Shown here one piece after another: positions 1 through 7,120 of a DNA stretch of 11,396 nt. The stretch is taken from NCBI GenBank assembly GCA_023389545.1, contig JAEWEI010000343.1:1-11396 (forward strand), written 5' to 3'. Each line of letters starts with the position of its first letter. Positions within the stretch are counted from its first letter, which is position 1. The DNA comes from Actinomycetes bacterium. GTDB lineage: Bacteria > Actinomycetota > Actinomycetes > Actinomycetales > Cellulomonadaceae. The position numbers were made by a program, and so were the translations under genes. Below the pieces are notes generated by a model, which was not told the origin of the DNA, searched no databases, and saw only the letters and a list, made by a program, of their open reading frames with translations.

Positions 1-1
1 C

Positions 2-712
<711 letters not shown>

Positions 713-774
713 CCGCCCCAGCGCACCGCTCGACCCCCTCAGCACCTCACGTCTCACGGAATGGATCAGCACCC

Positions 775-1542
775 ATGGGCCTGCTCGACGGCAAGAAGCT
801 CCTCGTCACCGGCGTCCTCACCGACGGCTCCATCGCGTTCCACGTCGCGCGCCTCGCCCAGGAGCAGGGCGCGCAGGTGGTCCTGACCTCGTTCGGCCGG
901 CAGTTCCGGCTCACGCAGGCCATCGCGCGGCGGCTGCCGCAGCCCGCCCCCGTGGTGCAGCTCGACGTCACCGACGAGGAGGACCTGGCCGCGCTCGCGG
1001 ACCGGGTGCGCGAGCACGTCGACGGCCTCGACGGCGTGGTCCACTCGATCGGCTTCGCCCCGCAGTCCGTGATGGGCGGCAACTTCCTCGCGGGCGAGTG
1101 GGACGACGTGGCCACCGCGTTGCGCGTCTCGGCGTACTCGCTCAAGTCGCTGGCCGTCGCCGCGCAGCCGCTGCTGGGCAGTGGATCGTCGATTGTCGGC
1201 CTCACGTTCGACGCGCGCTACGCGTGGCCGGTGTACGACTGGATGGGCGTCGCCAAGGCCGCCTTCGAGTCGACCGCCCGCTACCTGGCCCGCGACCTGG
1301 GCCCCGAGGGCGTGCGCGTGAACCTGGTGTCGGCAGGCCCGATCCGCACCACCGCCGCCAAGTCGATCCCCGGCTTCGAGGCCATGGAGGGCGGCTGGCC
1401 CGACCGCGCGCCGCTGGGCTGGGACGTCACCAACCCCGAGCCGACGGCTCGCGCGGTCGCCGCGCTGCTCTCCGACTGGTTCCCGGCGACGACGGGCGAG
1501 ATCATCCACGTCGACGGCGGCGTCCACGCGATGGGACTCTGA
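775..1542 (+). CDS. fabI: NADH-dependent enoyl-ACP reductase FabI/InhA
   Basis: Reduces trans-2-enoyl-ACP in the last step of each fatty acid elongation cycle. It has 255 residues, typical of FabI and slightly shorter than InhA (269). The N-terminus GLLDGKKLLVTG is followed by the divergent SDR nucleotide motif T-D-G-S-I-A-F-H (16-23), as in InhA. HSIGF (90-94) carries Ser91, the equivalent of InhA Ser94. Phe145, Tyr154 and Lys161 (YDWMGVAK) correspond to the InhA catalytic Phe149, Tyr158 and Lys165. AGPIRT and the C-terminal DGG motif are also present. The ATG at 775 is the only good start because it begins the conserved N-terminus. The preceding Shine-Dalgarno is weak (a GGA about 9 bases upstream), as expected for a gene cotranscribed with fabG. 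Family members are targets of triclosan and, in mycobacteria, of activated isoniazid; nothing in the sequence predicts sensitivity. Confidence 0.95.
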   Translation: MGLLDGKKLLVTGVLTDGSIAFHVARLAQEQGAQVVLTSFGRQFRLTQAIARRLPQPAPVVQLDVTDEEDLAALADRVREHVDGLDGVVHSIGFAPQSVMGGNFLAGEWDDVATALRVSAYSLKSLAVAAQPLLGSGSSIVGLTFDARYAWPVYDWMGVAKAAFESTARYLARDLGPEGVRVNLVSAGPIRTTAAKSIPGFEAMEGGWPDRAPLGWDVTNPEPTARAVAALLSDWFPATTGEIIHVDGGVHAMGL

Positions 1543-1546
1543 GGGC

Positions 1547-2065
1547 GTGGACTCCACAGCTCCCCGGCGCCTCGTGCTGCTCCGCCACGCGAAGGCGGAG
1601 CACGCCCAGATCGAGGACCGTCTGCGGCCGCTCGCACTCAAGGGGCGCACGCAGGCGGCCGGCGTGGGGGCGAGCCTGGCCGCCGAGGGGCTCATGCCCG
1701 ATCACGTGGTGTGCTCGGCGGCCATCCGCACCCGGCAGACGTGGGACCTGGCCCGCGCGGCGCTCCCCGCAGAGCCGGGATCGGTCGACGTGAACGAGGA
1801 GCTCTACCTCGCCGACGTGCGCCGGGTGCTGGAGATCGTGCGCGAGGTGGGCGACGGCGTCGCGACCGTGCTGGTCGTGGGACATGAGCCCGTGATGTCG
1901 CAGACGGCGGCCACACTGGCCGGGCCGGCATCCGATGAGGCGGTGCTCGACCGGGTCCGCCTGGGCGTGCCGACCGCCAGCTACTCGGTGCTCGAGACGG
2001 ACGCGCGCTGGTCCGAGCTGGAACCGGACGGCGCCCGCCTGGTGCGGTTGGTCACCCCCGGCTGA
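1547..2065 (+). CDS. sixA: SixA-like histidine phosphatase
   Basis: Small member (172 residues) of the histidine phosphatase (phosphoglycerate mutase-like) superfamily. The RHG signature is LLRHAKAEH with Arg13 and nucleophile His14. The second arginine is Arg61 in SAAIRTRQT and the second histidine is His113 in VVGHEP. The short length and the RPL.xxG motif after the first strand (27-33) match the SixA branch, which in E. coli removes phosphate from phosphohistidine proteins such as the PtsO/NPr system. In actinobacteria the substrate is generally not established. The start is a GTG only 4 bases after the fabI stop, so translational coupling with fabI is likely. Its C-terminal codons and stop form one arm of a hairpin shared with the convergent serB gene. 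The link to fatty acid synthesis is positional only. Confidence 0.85.
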   Translation: MDSTAPRRLVLLRHAKAEHAQIEDRLRPLALKGRTQAAGVGASLAAEGLMPDHVVCSAAIRTRQTWDLARAALPAEPGSVDVNEELYLADVRRVLEIVREVGDGVATVLVVGHEPVMSQTAATLAGPASDEAVLDRVRLGVPTASYSVLETDARWSELEPDGARLVRLVTPG

Positions 2066-2080
2066 TCGGGCCTCAGCCGG
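2058..2080. terminator. Bidirectional hairpin between convergent sixA and serB
   Basis: A perfect 8-bp inverted repeat, CCGGCTGA (2058-2065) and TCAGCCGG (2073-2080), is separated by 7 bases. Each arm contains a stop codon: the sixA TGA in the left arm and the serB TGA (read on the minus strand) in the right arm. Both genes therefore end with the same octamer. There is no T-tract, which is common for hairpin terminators in very GC-rich genomes. Its position between convergent genes supports a role in bidirectional termination or 3'-end protection, but this is inferred from structure only. Confidence 0.6.
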
Positions 2081-2756
2081 CCAGGGCGAACGGCGCGAGC
2101 CCCAGCACGTCGTCGAGGCGGCCCCGCACCACGGCGTCGGCCTGGCCGCACACCAGCGGCTTCGCGTTGAACGCGACGCCGAATCCGGCCTGCTCGAGCA
2201 TGTCGAGGTCGTTGGCGCCGTCGCCGATCGCGATGGTGCGCTCGAGTGGGATGCCCGACTCGGCGGCGAACTCGCGCAGCGCGAGCGCCTTCGCCGCCCT
2301 GTCGATCACCGGGCCGCGCACCCGGCCCGTGAGCACCCCGTCGCGGGCCTCGAGGCCGTTCGCGCGGAACCGGGTGATCCCGAGGCTCGCGGCCAACGGC
2401 TCCACGACCTCGACGAACCCGCCGGAGACGAGGGCTAGGGGCCAGCCGCGCGCGTCGAGCTCGGCGACGAGCTCCACGGCGCCGGGGGTGAGCTCCACCT
2501 CCGCGAGCACCTCGCCGAAAACCGTGGTGCTCAGACCGGCCAGGGTCGCCACCCGCTGGTGCAGCGAGGCCGCGAAGTCGATCTCCCCGCGCATCGCCCG
2601 GTCCGTGATGTCCGCCACCGCGGCGAGGGAGCCCGAGCGTGCGGCGAGCAGCTCGATGACCTCGGCGGTGATGAGCGTCGAGTCGACGTCCATCACCACG
2701 AGTCGGGGCGCGGAGGCGGTCGCGGGGGTGTTCAGGGCGTCAGGCAGCGTGCTCAC
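2073..2756 (-). CDS. serB: Phosphoserine phosphatase (HAD family)
   Basis: Converts O-phosphoserine to serine, the final step of serine synthesis, in the cytosol. It has 227 residues. HAD motif I is MDVDSTLI, with nucleophile Asp23 and acid/base Asp25. Motif II is Ser111 in LVSGGF. The motif III lysine is Lys156, and motif IV is GDGANDLDML with Asp179 and Asp183. All SerB core motifs are intact. The regulatory ACT domains present in mycobacterial SerB2 are absent, so this is the short catalytic-core form. The start is GTG at 2756: the next in-frame ATG (residue 22) lies inside motif I, and a TACCCT hexamer ends 6 bases before the GTG, suggesting a leaderless message. It lies 43 bases downstream of glgC on the same strand, yet it seems to have its own promoter. 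Confidence 0.93.
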   Translation of the reverse strand: MSTLPDALNTPATASAPRLVVMDVDSTLITAEVIELLAARSGSLAAVADITDRAMRGEIDFAASLHQRVATLAGLSTTVFGEVLAEVELTPGAVELVAELDARGWPLALVSGGFVEVVEPLAASLGITRFRANGLEARDGVLTGRVRGPVIDRAAKALALREFAAESGIPLERTIAIGDGANDLDMLEQAGFGVAFNAKPLVCGQADAVVRGRLDDVLGLAPFALAG

Positions 2757-2762
2757 CTGGGC

Positions 2763-2768
2763 AGGGTA
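2763..2768 (-). promoter_or_regulatory. Putative -10 element of leaderless serB promoter
   Basis: TACCCT read on the minus strand ends exactly 6 bases before the serB GTG. This TANNNT hexamer with a 6-base gap would place transcription start at the first base of the start codon. No clear -35 box is seen at 17 bases. No convincing Shine-Dalgarno precedes the GTG, which supports the leaderless reading. Confidence 0.5.
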
Positions 2769-2775
2769 GTGCGCG

Positions 2776-2788
2776 GGGCTCCGAGCCC
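2776..2788 (-). terminator. Possible hairpin after glgC
   Basis: GGGCT and AGCCC flank a 3-base loop, 12 bases after the glgC stop and upstream of the putative serB -10 box. It is short and lacks a T-tract, so it may be only an attenuator or chance in GC-rich DNA. Its place between the glgC stop and the serB promoter is what makes it worth listing. Confidence 0.3.
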
Positions 2789-2799
2789 ACCGCCGGTGC

Positions 2800-4041
2800 T
2801 CACGCCTTGATGACTGTGCCCTTCGGGACGACGGTGATGCCCGACTCGGTGACGGTGAACCCGCGCGCGAGGTCGTGCTCGCGGTCCAGGCCCACCCGTG
2901 CGCGTTCGGGCACCACGACGTTCTTGTCGAGGATGGCGCGGTGCACCTGGGCGTACCTGTCGACGGTCACGCCGTCCATCAGCACGGAGTCGGTGACCTG
3001 GGCCCACGAGTGCAGGTACACGCCGGGGGACAGCACCGAGCCGGAGACCGTGGCGCCGGAGACGAGCACGCCGGGGGAGACGATCGAGTCGGCCGCGTGG
3101 CCGAGCCGGCCGGCGCCCGCGTGGACGAACTTGGCGGGCGGCAACCCGGTGTAGCCGGTGTGCAGCGGCCACTCGTAGTTGTAGAGGTTGAACACGGGCT
3201 CGATGGAGATGAGGTCCTGGTTCGCGTCGTAGTACGAGTCGAGCGTCCCGACATCGCGCCAGTAGTCGCGGTCGCGGGGCGTGGAGCCGGGCACGTCGTT
3301 GCGGATGAAGTCGTAGACGCCGGCAGTGCCGCGCTCCACGAACGCGGGGACCAGGTCGCCGCCCATGTCGTGTCGGGAGGTCGGGTTCTCCGCGTCGGCC
3401 GTGACGGCGCGCACCAGCGCGTCGGTGTTGACCACGTAGTTGCCCATCGAGGCGAGGATCTCGTGGGGGGAGTCCGGCAGGCCCCGCGGGTCGGCGGGCT
3501 TCTCGCGGAACGCCGTGATGCGGGTCGGGTCGTCCGCGGAGGTCTCGATGACGCCGAACTGGTCGGCCATCTCGATGGGCTGGCGGATGCCCGCGACGGT
3601 CAGCTCGGCCCCTGAGGCGATGTGCTGGTCCACCATCTGGGAGAAGTCCATGCGGTACACGTGGTCGGCGCCGACCACGACCACGATGTCGGGGCGCTCG
3701 TCGTCGATGATGTTCAGGCACTGGTAGATCGCGTCGGCGCTGCCCAGGTACCAGTGCTTGCCCACGCGCTGCTGCGCGGGCACCGGCGCCACGTAGTTGC
3801 CGAGCAGCGACGACATGCGCCACGTCTTGGTGACGTGCCGGTCGAGGCTGTGGGACTTGTACTGCGTGAGCACGATGATGTGCAGGTAGTGGGAGTTCAC
3901 GAGGTTCGACAGGGCGAAGTCGACCAGGCGGTAGATTCCGCCGAACGGCACTGCGGGCTTGGCCCGGGCCGCCGTCAGGGGCATGAGTCGCTTGCCCTCT
4001 CCACCTGCAAGGACGATCGCAAGGATGCGCGGCGCTGCCAT
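2800..4041 (-). CDS. glgC: Glucose-1-phosphate adenylyltransferase (ADP-glucose pyrophosphorylase)
   Basis: Makes ADP-glucose from ATP and glucose-1-phosphate, the committed step toward glycogen or alpha-glucan. It has 413 residues, usual for GlgC. The N-terminal nucleotidyltransferase domain begins [14 protein letters not shown] (6-19) with AKPAVPFGG (27-35). GADHVYRMD holds the metal-binding Asp126. FREKP (178-182) holds the glucose-1-phosphate-binding Lys181. [10 protein letters not shown] and a C-terminal left-handed beta-helix with hexapeptide-like turns (about 310-390) follow. The ATG at 4041 begins the conserved domain and is preceded on the minus strand by TAGGGT ending 6 bases before it, so the mRNA may be leaderless. 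It is divergent from the GT4 synthase that uses its product, the same arrangement as glgC/glgM in Mycobacterium tuberculosis as I recall it. Confidence 0.96.
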   Translation of the reverse strand: MAAPRILAIVLAGGEGKRLMPLTAARAKPAVPFGGIYRLVDFALSNLVNSHYLHIIVLTQYKSHSLDRHVTKTWRMSSLLGNYVAPVPAQQRVGKHWYLGSADAIYQCLNIIDDERPDIVVVVGADHVYRMDFSQMVDQHIASGAELTVAGIRQPIEMADQFGVIETSADDPTRITAFREKPADPRGLPDSPHEILASMGNYVVNTDALVRAVTADAENPTSRHDMGGDLVPAFVERGTAGVYDFIRNDVPGSTPRDRDYWRDVGTLDSYYDANQDLISIEPVFNLYNYEWPLHTGYTGLPPAKFVHAGAGRLGHAADSIVSPGVLVSGATVSGSVLSPGVYLHSWAQVTDSVLMDGVTVDRYAQVHRAILDKNVVVPERARVGLDREHDLARGFTVTESGITVVPKGTVIKA

Positions 4042-4047
4042 GGCATG

Positions 4048-4053
4048 ACCCTA
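4048..4053 (-). promoter_or_regulatory. Putative -10 element of leaderless glgC promoter
   Basis: On the minus strand TAGGGT ends 6 bases before the glgC ATG. The hexamer fits the actinobacterial TANNNT -10 consensus and would put the first transcribed base at the A of ATG. No -35 consensus is evident and there is no room for a Shine-Dalgarno in such a message. Confidence 0.55.
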
Positions 4054-4093
4054 GGGCCACCGACCCGTCCGGGGCGAGGCGGCGGCGCGCGAG

Positions 4094-4112
4094 GCGCTAG
4101 CGTGTCGCGCTA
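4094..4112 (+). promoter_or_regulatory. Repeated GCGCTA motifs and possible -10 upstream of glgM
   Basis: In the 111-bp glgC/glgM intergenic region GCGCTA occurs twice (4094-4099 and 4107-4112), 13 bases apart. Between them TAGCG (4098-4102) forms an inverted repeat with CGCTA (4108-4112). TAGCGT (4098-4103) also resembles a -10 box for the plus-strand gene and would give a leader of roughly 40 bases before the GTG. Promoter or operator function is inferred; no good -35 box is visible. Confidence 0.3.
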
Positions 4113-4138
4113 AACGGCCGGGCGGATCCACTGCCCGC

Positions 4139-4147
4139 GGGGAGGGA
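4139..4147 (+). promoter_or_regulatory. Strong Shine-Dalgarno of glgM
   Basis: GGGGAGGGA ends 5 bases before the GTG at 4153. It fixes this GTG as the start and contrasts with the leaderless look of the divergent glgC. Confidence 0.7.
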
Positions 4148-4152
4148 CAGAC

Positions 4153-5400
4153 GTGCGGATCGACCTGTTGACGCGTGAGTACCCGCCGCATGTGTACGGC
4201 GGCGCGGGCGTGCACGTCGCGGAGCTCGCAGCGGTCTTGCGGCGCAGCATCGACGTCCGCGTGCAGTGCTTCGACGGCGTGCGGCACGAGCCGGGCGTCG
4301 TGGGGCACGCGGTCCCGGCGGGGCTCGCCGACGCGAACCCGGCGCTGGCCACGTTCGGCGTCGACCTGGAGATCGCCGACGCGGTGGGACGGCCCGGCGA
4401 CCGGATCGCCGAGCACGACGGTGACGGGCCCGCCGAGCTGGTCCACTCCCACACCTGGTACGCCAACCTGGCCGGGCGCCTCGCCGCCCTGCAGTACGGC
4501 ATCCCGCATGTGGTGACCGCGCACAGCCTTGAGCCCCTGCGGCCGTGGAAGGCCGAGCAGCTCGGCGGCGGGTACGCGCTGTCGGGCTGGGCCGAGCGCA
4601 CCGCGTTCGAGTCCGCCGACGCCGTCATCGCGGTCAGCGCCGGCATGCGCCAGGACATCCTGCGCAGCTACCCGCAGGTGGACCCCGCGCGCGTGCACGT
4701 GGTGCACAACGGCATCGACCTGGACGGGTGGCAGCGGCCCGCTGACGCCGCCGGGCTGGCGCGCGCCGACGAGGTGGTGCGCGGGCTCGGCATCGACCCC
4801 GATCGGCCGTCCGTGGTGTTCGTCGGGCGGATCACGCGGCAGAAGGGGCTGCCCTACCTGCTGCGCGCCGCGGAGGCTCTGCCACCCGAGGTCCAGCTCG
4901 TGCTGTGCGCGGGCGCCCCTGACACCCCGGAGATCTCCGCCGAGGTCAGCGGCCTCGTGGCGGACCTGCGCACGCGACGCGACGGCGTGGTGTGGATCGA
5001 GCAGATGCTCCCGCGGCGGGACCTGGTCGCGGTGCTCGCCAGCGGCACGGTGTTCGTGTGCCCGTCCGTGTACGAGCCGCTGGGCATCGTCAACCTCGAG
5101 GCCATGGCGGTGGGGCTGCCGGTAGTCGGCACCGCCACCGGCGGCATCCCCGAGGTCGTCGACGACGGCGTGACAGGGGTGCTGGTCCCGATCGAGCAGG
5201 CGCAGGACGGCACCGGCACGCCCGTGGACCCCGAGAAGTTCGTCGCCGACCTCGGCGCGGCGCTCGCGGCAGTGGTGGGCGATCCCGAGCGCGCCGCCGA
5301 GATGGGCGTCGCGGCACGCAGGCGCGTGGAGGAGCACTTCTCCTGGGAGGCGGTGGCCGAGCGGACTCTGGAGGTCTACCGCTCGGTGCTGCGCGCCTGA
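4153..5400 (+). CDS. glgM: GT4 glycogen synthase / maltose-1-phosphate synthase (actinobacterial GlgA/GlgM)
   Basis: Glycosyltransferase of the GT-B fold that uses ADP-glucose. It has 415 residues. The N-terminus DLLTREYPPHVYGGAGVHV (4-22) is the family hallmark with its acceptor glycine loop. HSHTWYANL (98-106) and TAHSLEPLRPWK (122-133) follow. GRITRQKG (225-232) holds the nucleotide-phosphate-binding Arg226 and Lys231. YEPLGIVNLEAM (307-318) holds the E-x7-E pair Glu308 and Glu316, and the protein ends in a helix beginning EEHFSWEAVA. This matches the 'Corynebacterium-type' glycogen synthase family. Its M. tuberculosis member was reassigned as GlgM, which joins ADP-glucose and glucose-1-phosphate into maltose-1-phosphate for GlgE. 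Whether this protein extends glycogen, makes maltose-1-phosphate or does both cannot be read from sequence alone; glgE and treS are not in the window. The GTG start has a strong ribosome-binding site. Confidence 0.88.
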   Translation: MRIDLLTREYPPHVYGGAGVHVAELAAVLRRSIDVRVQCFDGVRHEPGVVGHAVPAGLADANPALATFGVDLEIADAVGRPGDRIAEHDGDGPAELVHSHTWYANLAGRLAALQYGIPHVVTAHSLEPLRPWKAEQLGGGYALSGWAERTAFESADAVIAVSAGMRQDILRSYPQVDPARVHVVHNGIDLDGWQRPADAAGLARADEVVRGLGIDPDRPSVVFVGRITRQKGLPYLLRAAEALPPEVQLVLCAGAPDTPEISAEVSGLVADLRTRRDGVVWIEQMLPRRDLVAVLASGTVFVCPSVYEPLGIVNLEAMAVGLPVVGTATGGIPEVVDDGVTGVLVPIEQAQDGTGTPVDPEKFVADLGAALAAVVGDPERAAEMGVAARRRVEEHFSWEAVAERTLEVYRSVLRA

Positions 5401-5425
5401 CGCGCCCGTCCCCGGCCGGGGCGCG
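5401..5425. terminator. GC-rich hairpin between convergent glgM and the 262-aa gene
   Basis: Directly after the glgM stop, CGCGCCC (5401-5407) can pair with GGGCGCG (5419-5425). A competing 12-bp perfect palindrome, CCCCGGCCGGGG, lies at 5410-5421. Both lie between convergent genes, where a terminator is expected. The T-tract is absent, so this is a structural inference. Confidence 0.45.
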
Positions 5426-5466
5426 CTCGCCCGGTCAGGGGCGCGCTCGCCCGGTCAGGGGCGCGC
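5421..5466. repeat. Perfect 20-bp tandem duplication
   Basis: The unit GCGCGCTCGCCCGGTCAGGG occurs twice back to back (5421-5440 and 5441-5460) with no mismatch and continues for 6 bases (GCGCGC) into a third partial copy. The copy at 5441-5460 contains the stop codon of the minus-strand gene (5455-5457); the other copy lies beyond it. Perfect identity suggests a recent slippage duplication in the convergent intergenic region. Confidence 0.9.
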
Positions 5467-6243
5467 GGGCTGCTGTTGCGTGGCCGCCGACATCGCCCGG
5501 CGGGCCGCCCGGTCCACCTCGCGCAAGGCTGTGGACCGCTGGTCCGCCTGCCACAGGTTCACCGCGCCGCCGTCGTCGGCTGTGGCGAGCTCGACGATCG
5601 CCCGCAGCCGCGCGGCGCTGCCGAGCACGCGTACCCGGCGCCCGTCGATGCCGCTGGGCAGCGCCCACCCGGGGTCCACGCCGGTGCGCAGTGCGGCGAT
5701 CGCGTCCGCGGCGTCGGGGCGCCACCGGGCCACGTCGAGCGCGGCGAGCGCCTCGGTGGCCTGGGTGAGCGCGACGCGCAGCTCGGACTCCGACTCGGCG
5801 AGCGAGCCGACCTGCCCCTGGAACGTCGTGCGCCAGTCCGGCGCCCGCTGGACCTCCCAGGTCACCAGGTGGCCCTGCTCGTACACCGAGCCGAACGCCT
5901 CGACCTGCGGGACGGCGGCCCAGGCGCCCTGGTCGGTGTGCACGAGCACGCACTCCCCGGCGTGGGTGGCCGCGCTGGACACCGCGCTCGGCACGCCGGT
6001 GGGGTCGCCGGGCGCGGGCAGCACCGCGGCGACCGTGCGCTGGCCGGACGCCCAGGCGGCGACCAGCTCGGACAGCGTGCCGCCCAGCTCTGCGGAGTCG
6101 TCGGCGATGCGCACGCCATGCGGCTCGTCATCGCCCTGCACGGCCTCGAGCAGCCGGCGCACGGGCGCGGCGCCCGCGCCGACCTCCTGCAACCAGAGCG
6201 CGAGGACGACAGATCGCGGCAGGGCCAGTCCGGAGTGATCCAT
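5455..6243 (-). CDS. Unrecognised 262-aa protein
   Basis: I do not recognise a family. The protein is probably soluble: no signal peptide or transmembrane segment is apparent, and it is Ala-, Val- and Glu-rich. The first 110 residues alternate helix- and strand-like segments (for example VVLALWLQEVG at 12-22 and QRTVAAVLPAPGDP at 68-81). The C-terminal half is largely helical with many Arg/Glu/Ala (LRVALTQATEALAALDVARW near 155-174; REVDRAARRAMSAATQQQ at the end). No catalytic motif stands out. The ATG at 6243 is supported by a TAGGTT hexamer ending 6 bases upstream on the minus strand. Codon use looks like its neighbours, so recent transfer is not suggested. It is divergent from the orphan ABC ATPase across 64 bp and convergent with glgM. 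Its last codons lie in a 20-bp tandem duplication. Confidence 0.8.
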   Translation of the reverse strand: MDHSGLALPRSVVLALWLQEVGAGAAPVRRLLEAVQGDDEPHGVRIADDSAELGGTLSELVAAWASGQRTVAAVLPAPGDPTGVPSAVSSAATHAGECVLVHTDQGAWAAVPQVEAFGSVYEQGHLVTWEVQRAPDWRTTFQGQVGSLAESESELRVALTQATEALAALDVARWRPDAADAIAALRTGVDPGWALPSGIDGRRVRVLGSAARLRAIVELATADDGGAVNLWQADQRSTALREVDRAARRAMSAATQQQPARP

Positions 6244-6249
6244 CGCACC

Positions 6250-6255
6250 AACCTA
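6250..6255 (-). promoter_or_regulatory. Putative -10 of leaderless promoter for the 262-aa gene
   Basis: TAGGTT on the minus strand ends 6 bases before the ATG at 6243, the same geometry as glgC and serB. The facing plus-strand promoter is about 40 bp away, so the two transcription starts share a 64-bp region. Confidence 0.5.
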
Positions 6256-6293
6256 CGGCGCGCGGCGCGGTCCCCGGCTCCACTGGGCCCGAC

Positions 6294-6299
6294 TAGGGT
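6294..6299 (+). promoter_or_regulatory. Putative -10 of leaderless promoter for the ABC ATPase gene
   Basis: TAGGGT ends 8 bases before the ATG at 6308. Transcription would begin at or within a base or two of the start codon. No Shine-Dalgarno is present between them, which supports leaderless initiation. An in-frame GTG at 6302 lies only 2 bases after the hexamer and is less likely to be the start. Confidence 0.5.
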
Positions 6300-6307
6300 T
6301 TGTGCCC

Positions 6308-7090
6308 ATGAGTGACGTGCTCGACTTGCAGGACGTGTCCATCCGTCGTGGGACCACGACCATCCTCGACGGCGTGTCGTGGACCGTGCGCGAGGGCGAG
6401 CGCTGGGTGGTGCTCGGGCGCAACGGCGCCGGCAAGACCACGCTGCTCCAGATCGCCGCGGGTCGGATGCACCCGTCGTCCGGCACGGCCGACCTGCTGG
6501 GCTCCCGCCTCGGCCGCGTCGACGTCTTCGAGCTGCGGCCGCGCATCGGCCTGTCGAGCGCCGCGCTCGCGGACCGGATCCCCGCGGGCGAGCTCGTCCG
6601 CGACGTGGTGCTCACCGCCGCGTACGGCGTGACCGGGCGGTGGCGCGAGTCCTACGAGTCGCTCGACGAGGGGCGCGCCAAGGACCTGATGTCCGCGTTC
6701 GGGGTGGACCACCTCGCGGGCCGCCGATTCGGCACGCTGAGCGAGGGGGAGCGCAAGCGCGCCCAGATCGCCCGGTCGCTGATGACCGACCCCGAGCTGC
6801 TGCTGCTCGACGAGCCGGCCGCCGGCCTGGACCTGGGCGGCCGCGAGGAGCTCGTCAGCGCGCTCGCCGAGCTGGCGCGCGACCGCCGCTCACCCGTGAT
6901 GGTGCTGGTCACGCACCACGTCGAGGAGATCCCGCCGGGCTTCACGCACCTGCTGCTGCTGCGCGACGGCAAGGTGCACGCCGCGGGTCCGATCGAGGAG
7001 ACGCTCACCCCGGAGAACCTCTCGTCGGCGTTCGGGATCGAGCTGGTGGTGGACCGGCACGGGGACCGCTGGGCGGCTCGCGCCGCCTGA
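6308..7090 (+). CDS. Stand-alone ABC transporter ATP-binding protein
   Basis: A single ABC ATPase domain of 260 residues. Walker A is GRNGAGKTT (37-45), the signature is LSEGE (144-148), Walker B is LLLLDEP (164-170) and the switch histidine is His203 in VTHH. The LSEGE signature, the helical insert GRWRESYESLDEGRAKDLM (110-128) and the EEIPPGFTHLLLLRDGK segment resemble the ModF/YlmA-like group of orphan ATPases. I recall a similar orphan, Rv3041c, next to serB2 in M. tuberculosis; here serB is about 3.5 kb away. No permease or substrate-binding gene adjoins it, so the partner and substrate are unknown. It could serve a membrane protein encoded elsewhere or act in a non-transport role. The ATG at 6308 is chosen over the GTG at 6302 on promoter geometry. 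Confidence 0.9.
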   Translation: MSDVLDLQDVSIRRGTTTILDGVSWTVREGERWVVLGRNGAGKTTLLQIAAGRMHPSSGTADLLGSRLGRVDVFELRPRIGLSSAALADRIPAGELVRDVVLTAAYGVTGRWRESYESLDEGRAKDLMSAFGVDHLAGRRFGTLSEGERKRAQIARSLMTDPELLLLDEPAAGLDLGGREELVSALAELARDRRSPVMVLVTHHVEEIPPGFTHLLLLRDGKVHAAGPIEETLTPENLSSAFGIELVVDRHGDRWAARAA

Positions 7091-7120
7091 GCGTGTGCAG
7101 CGCCGCGTCAGCGCGTGCTG

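Noticed and set aside
766..1695. Minus-strand frame opposite fabI and sixA
   Set aside because: Shadow frame; fabI and sixA are certain on the plus strand.
2753..4060. A 435-codon minus-strand frame overlapping glgC in another phase
   Set aside because: It is a frame-shifted shadow of glgC, Arg/Pro-rich and without motifs.
4051..5337. A 428-codon minus-strand frame opposite glgM
   Set aside because: Composition is Arg/His/Asp/Val-rich with no recognisable domain, and it mirrors the codon structure of glgM.
7091..7120. Possible terminator between the ABC ATPase and hydrolase genes
   Set aside because: Only scattered GCGC/AGC complementarity is present; no stem of convincing length could be drawn.
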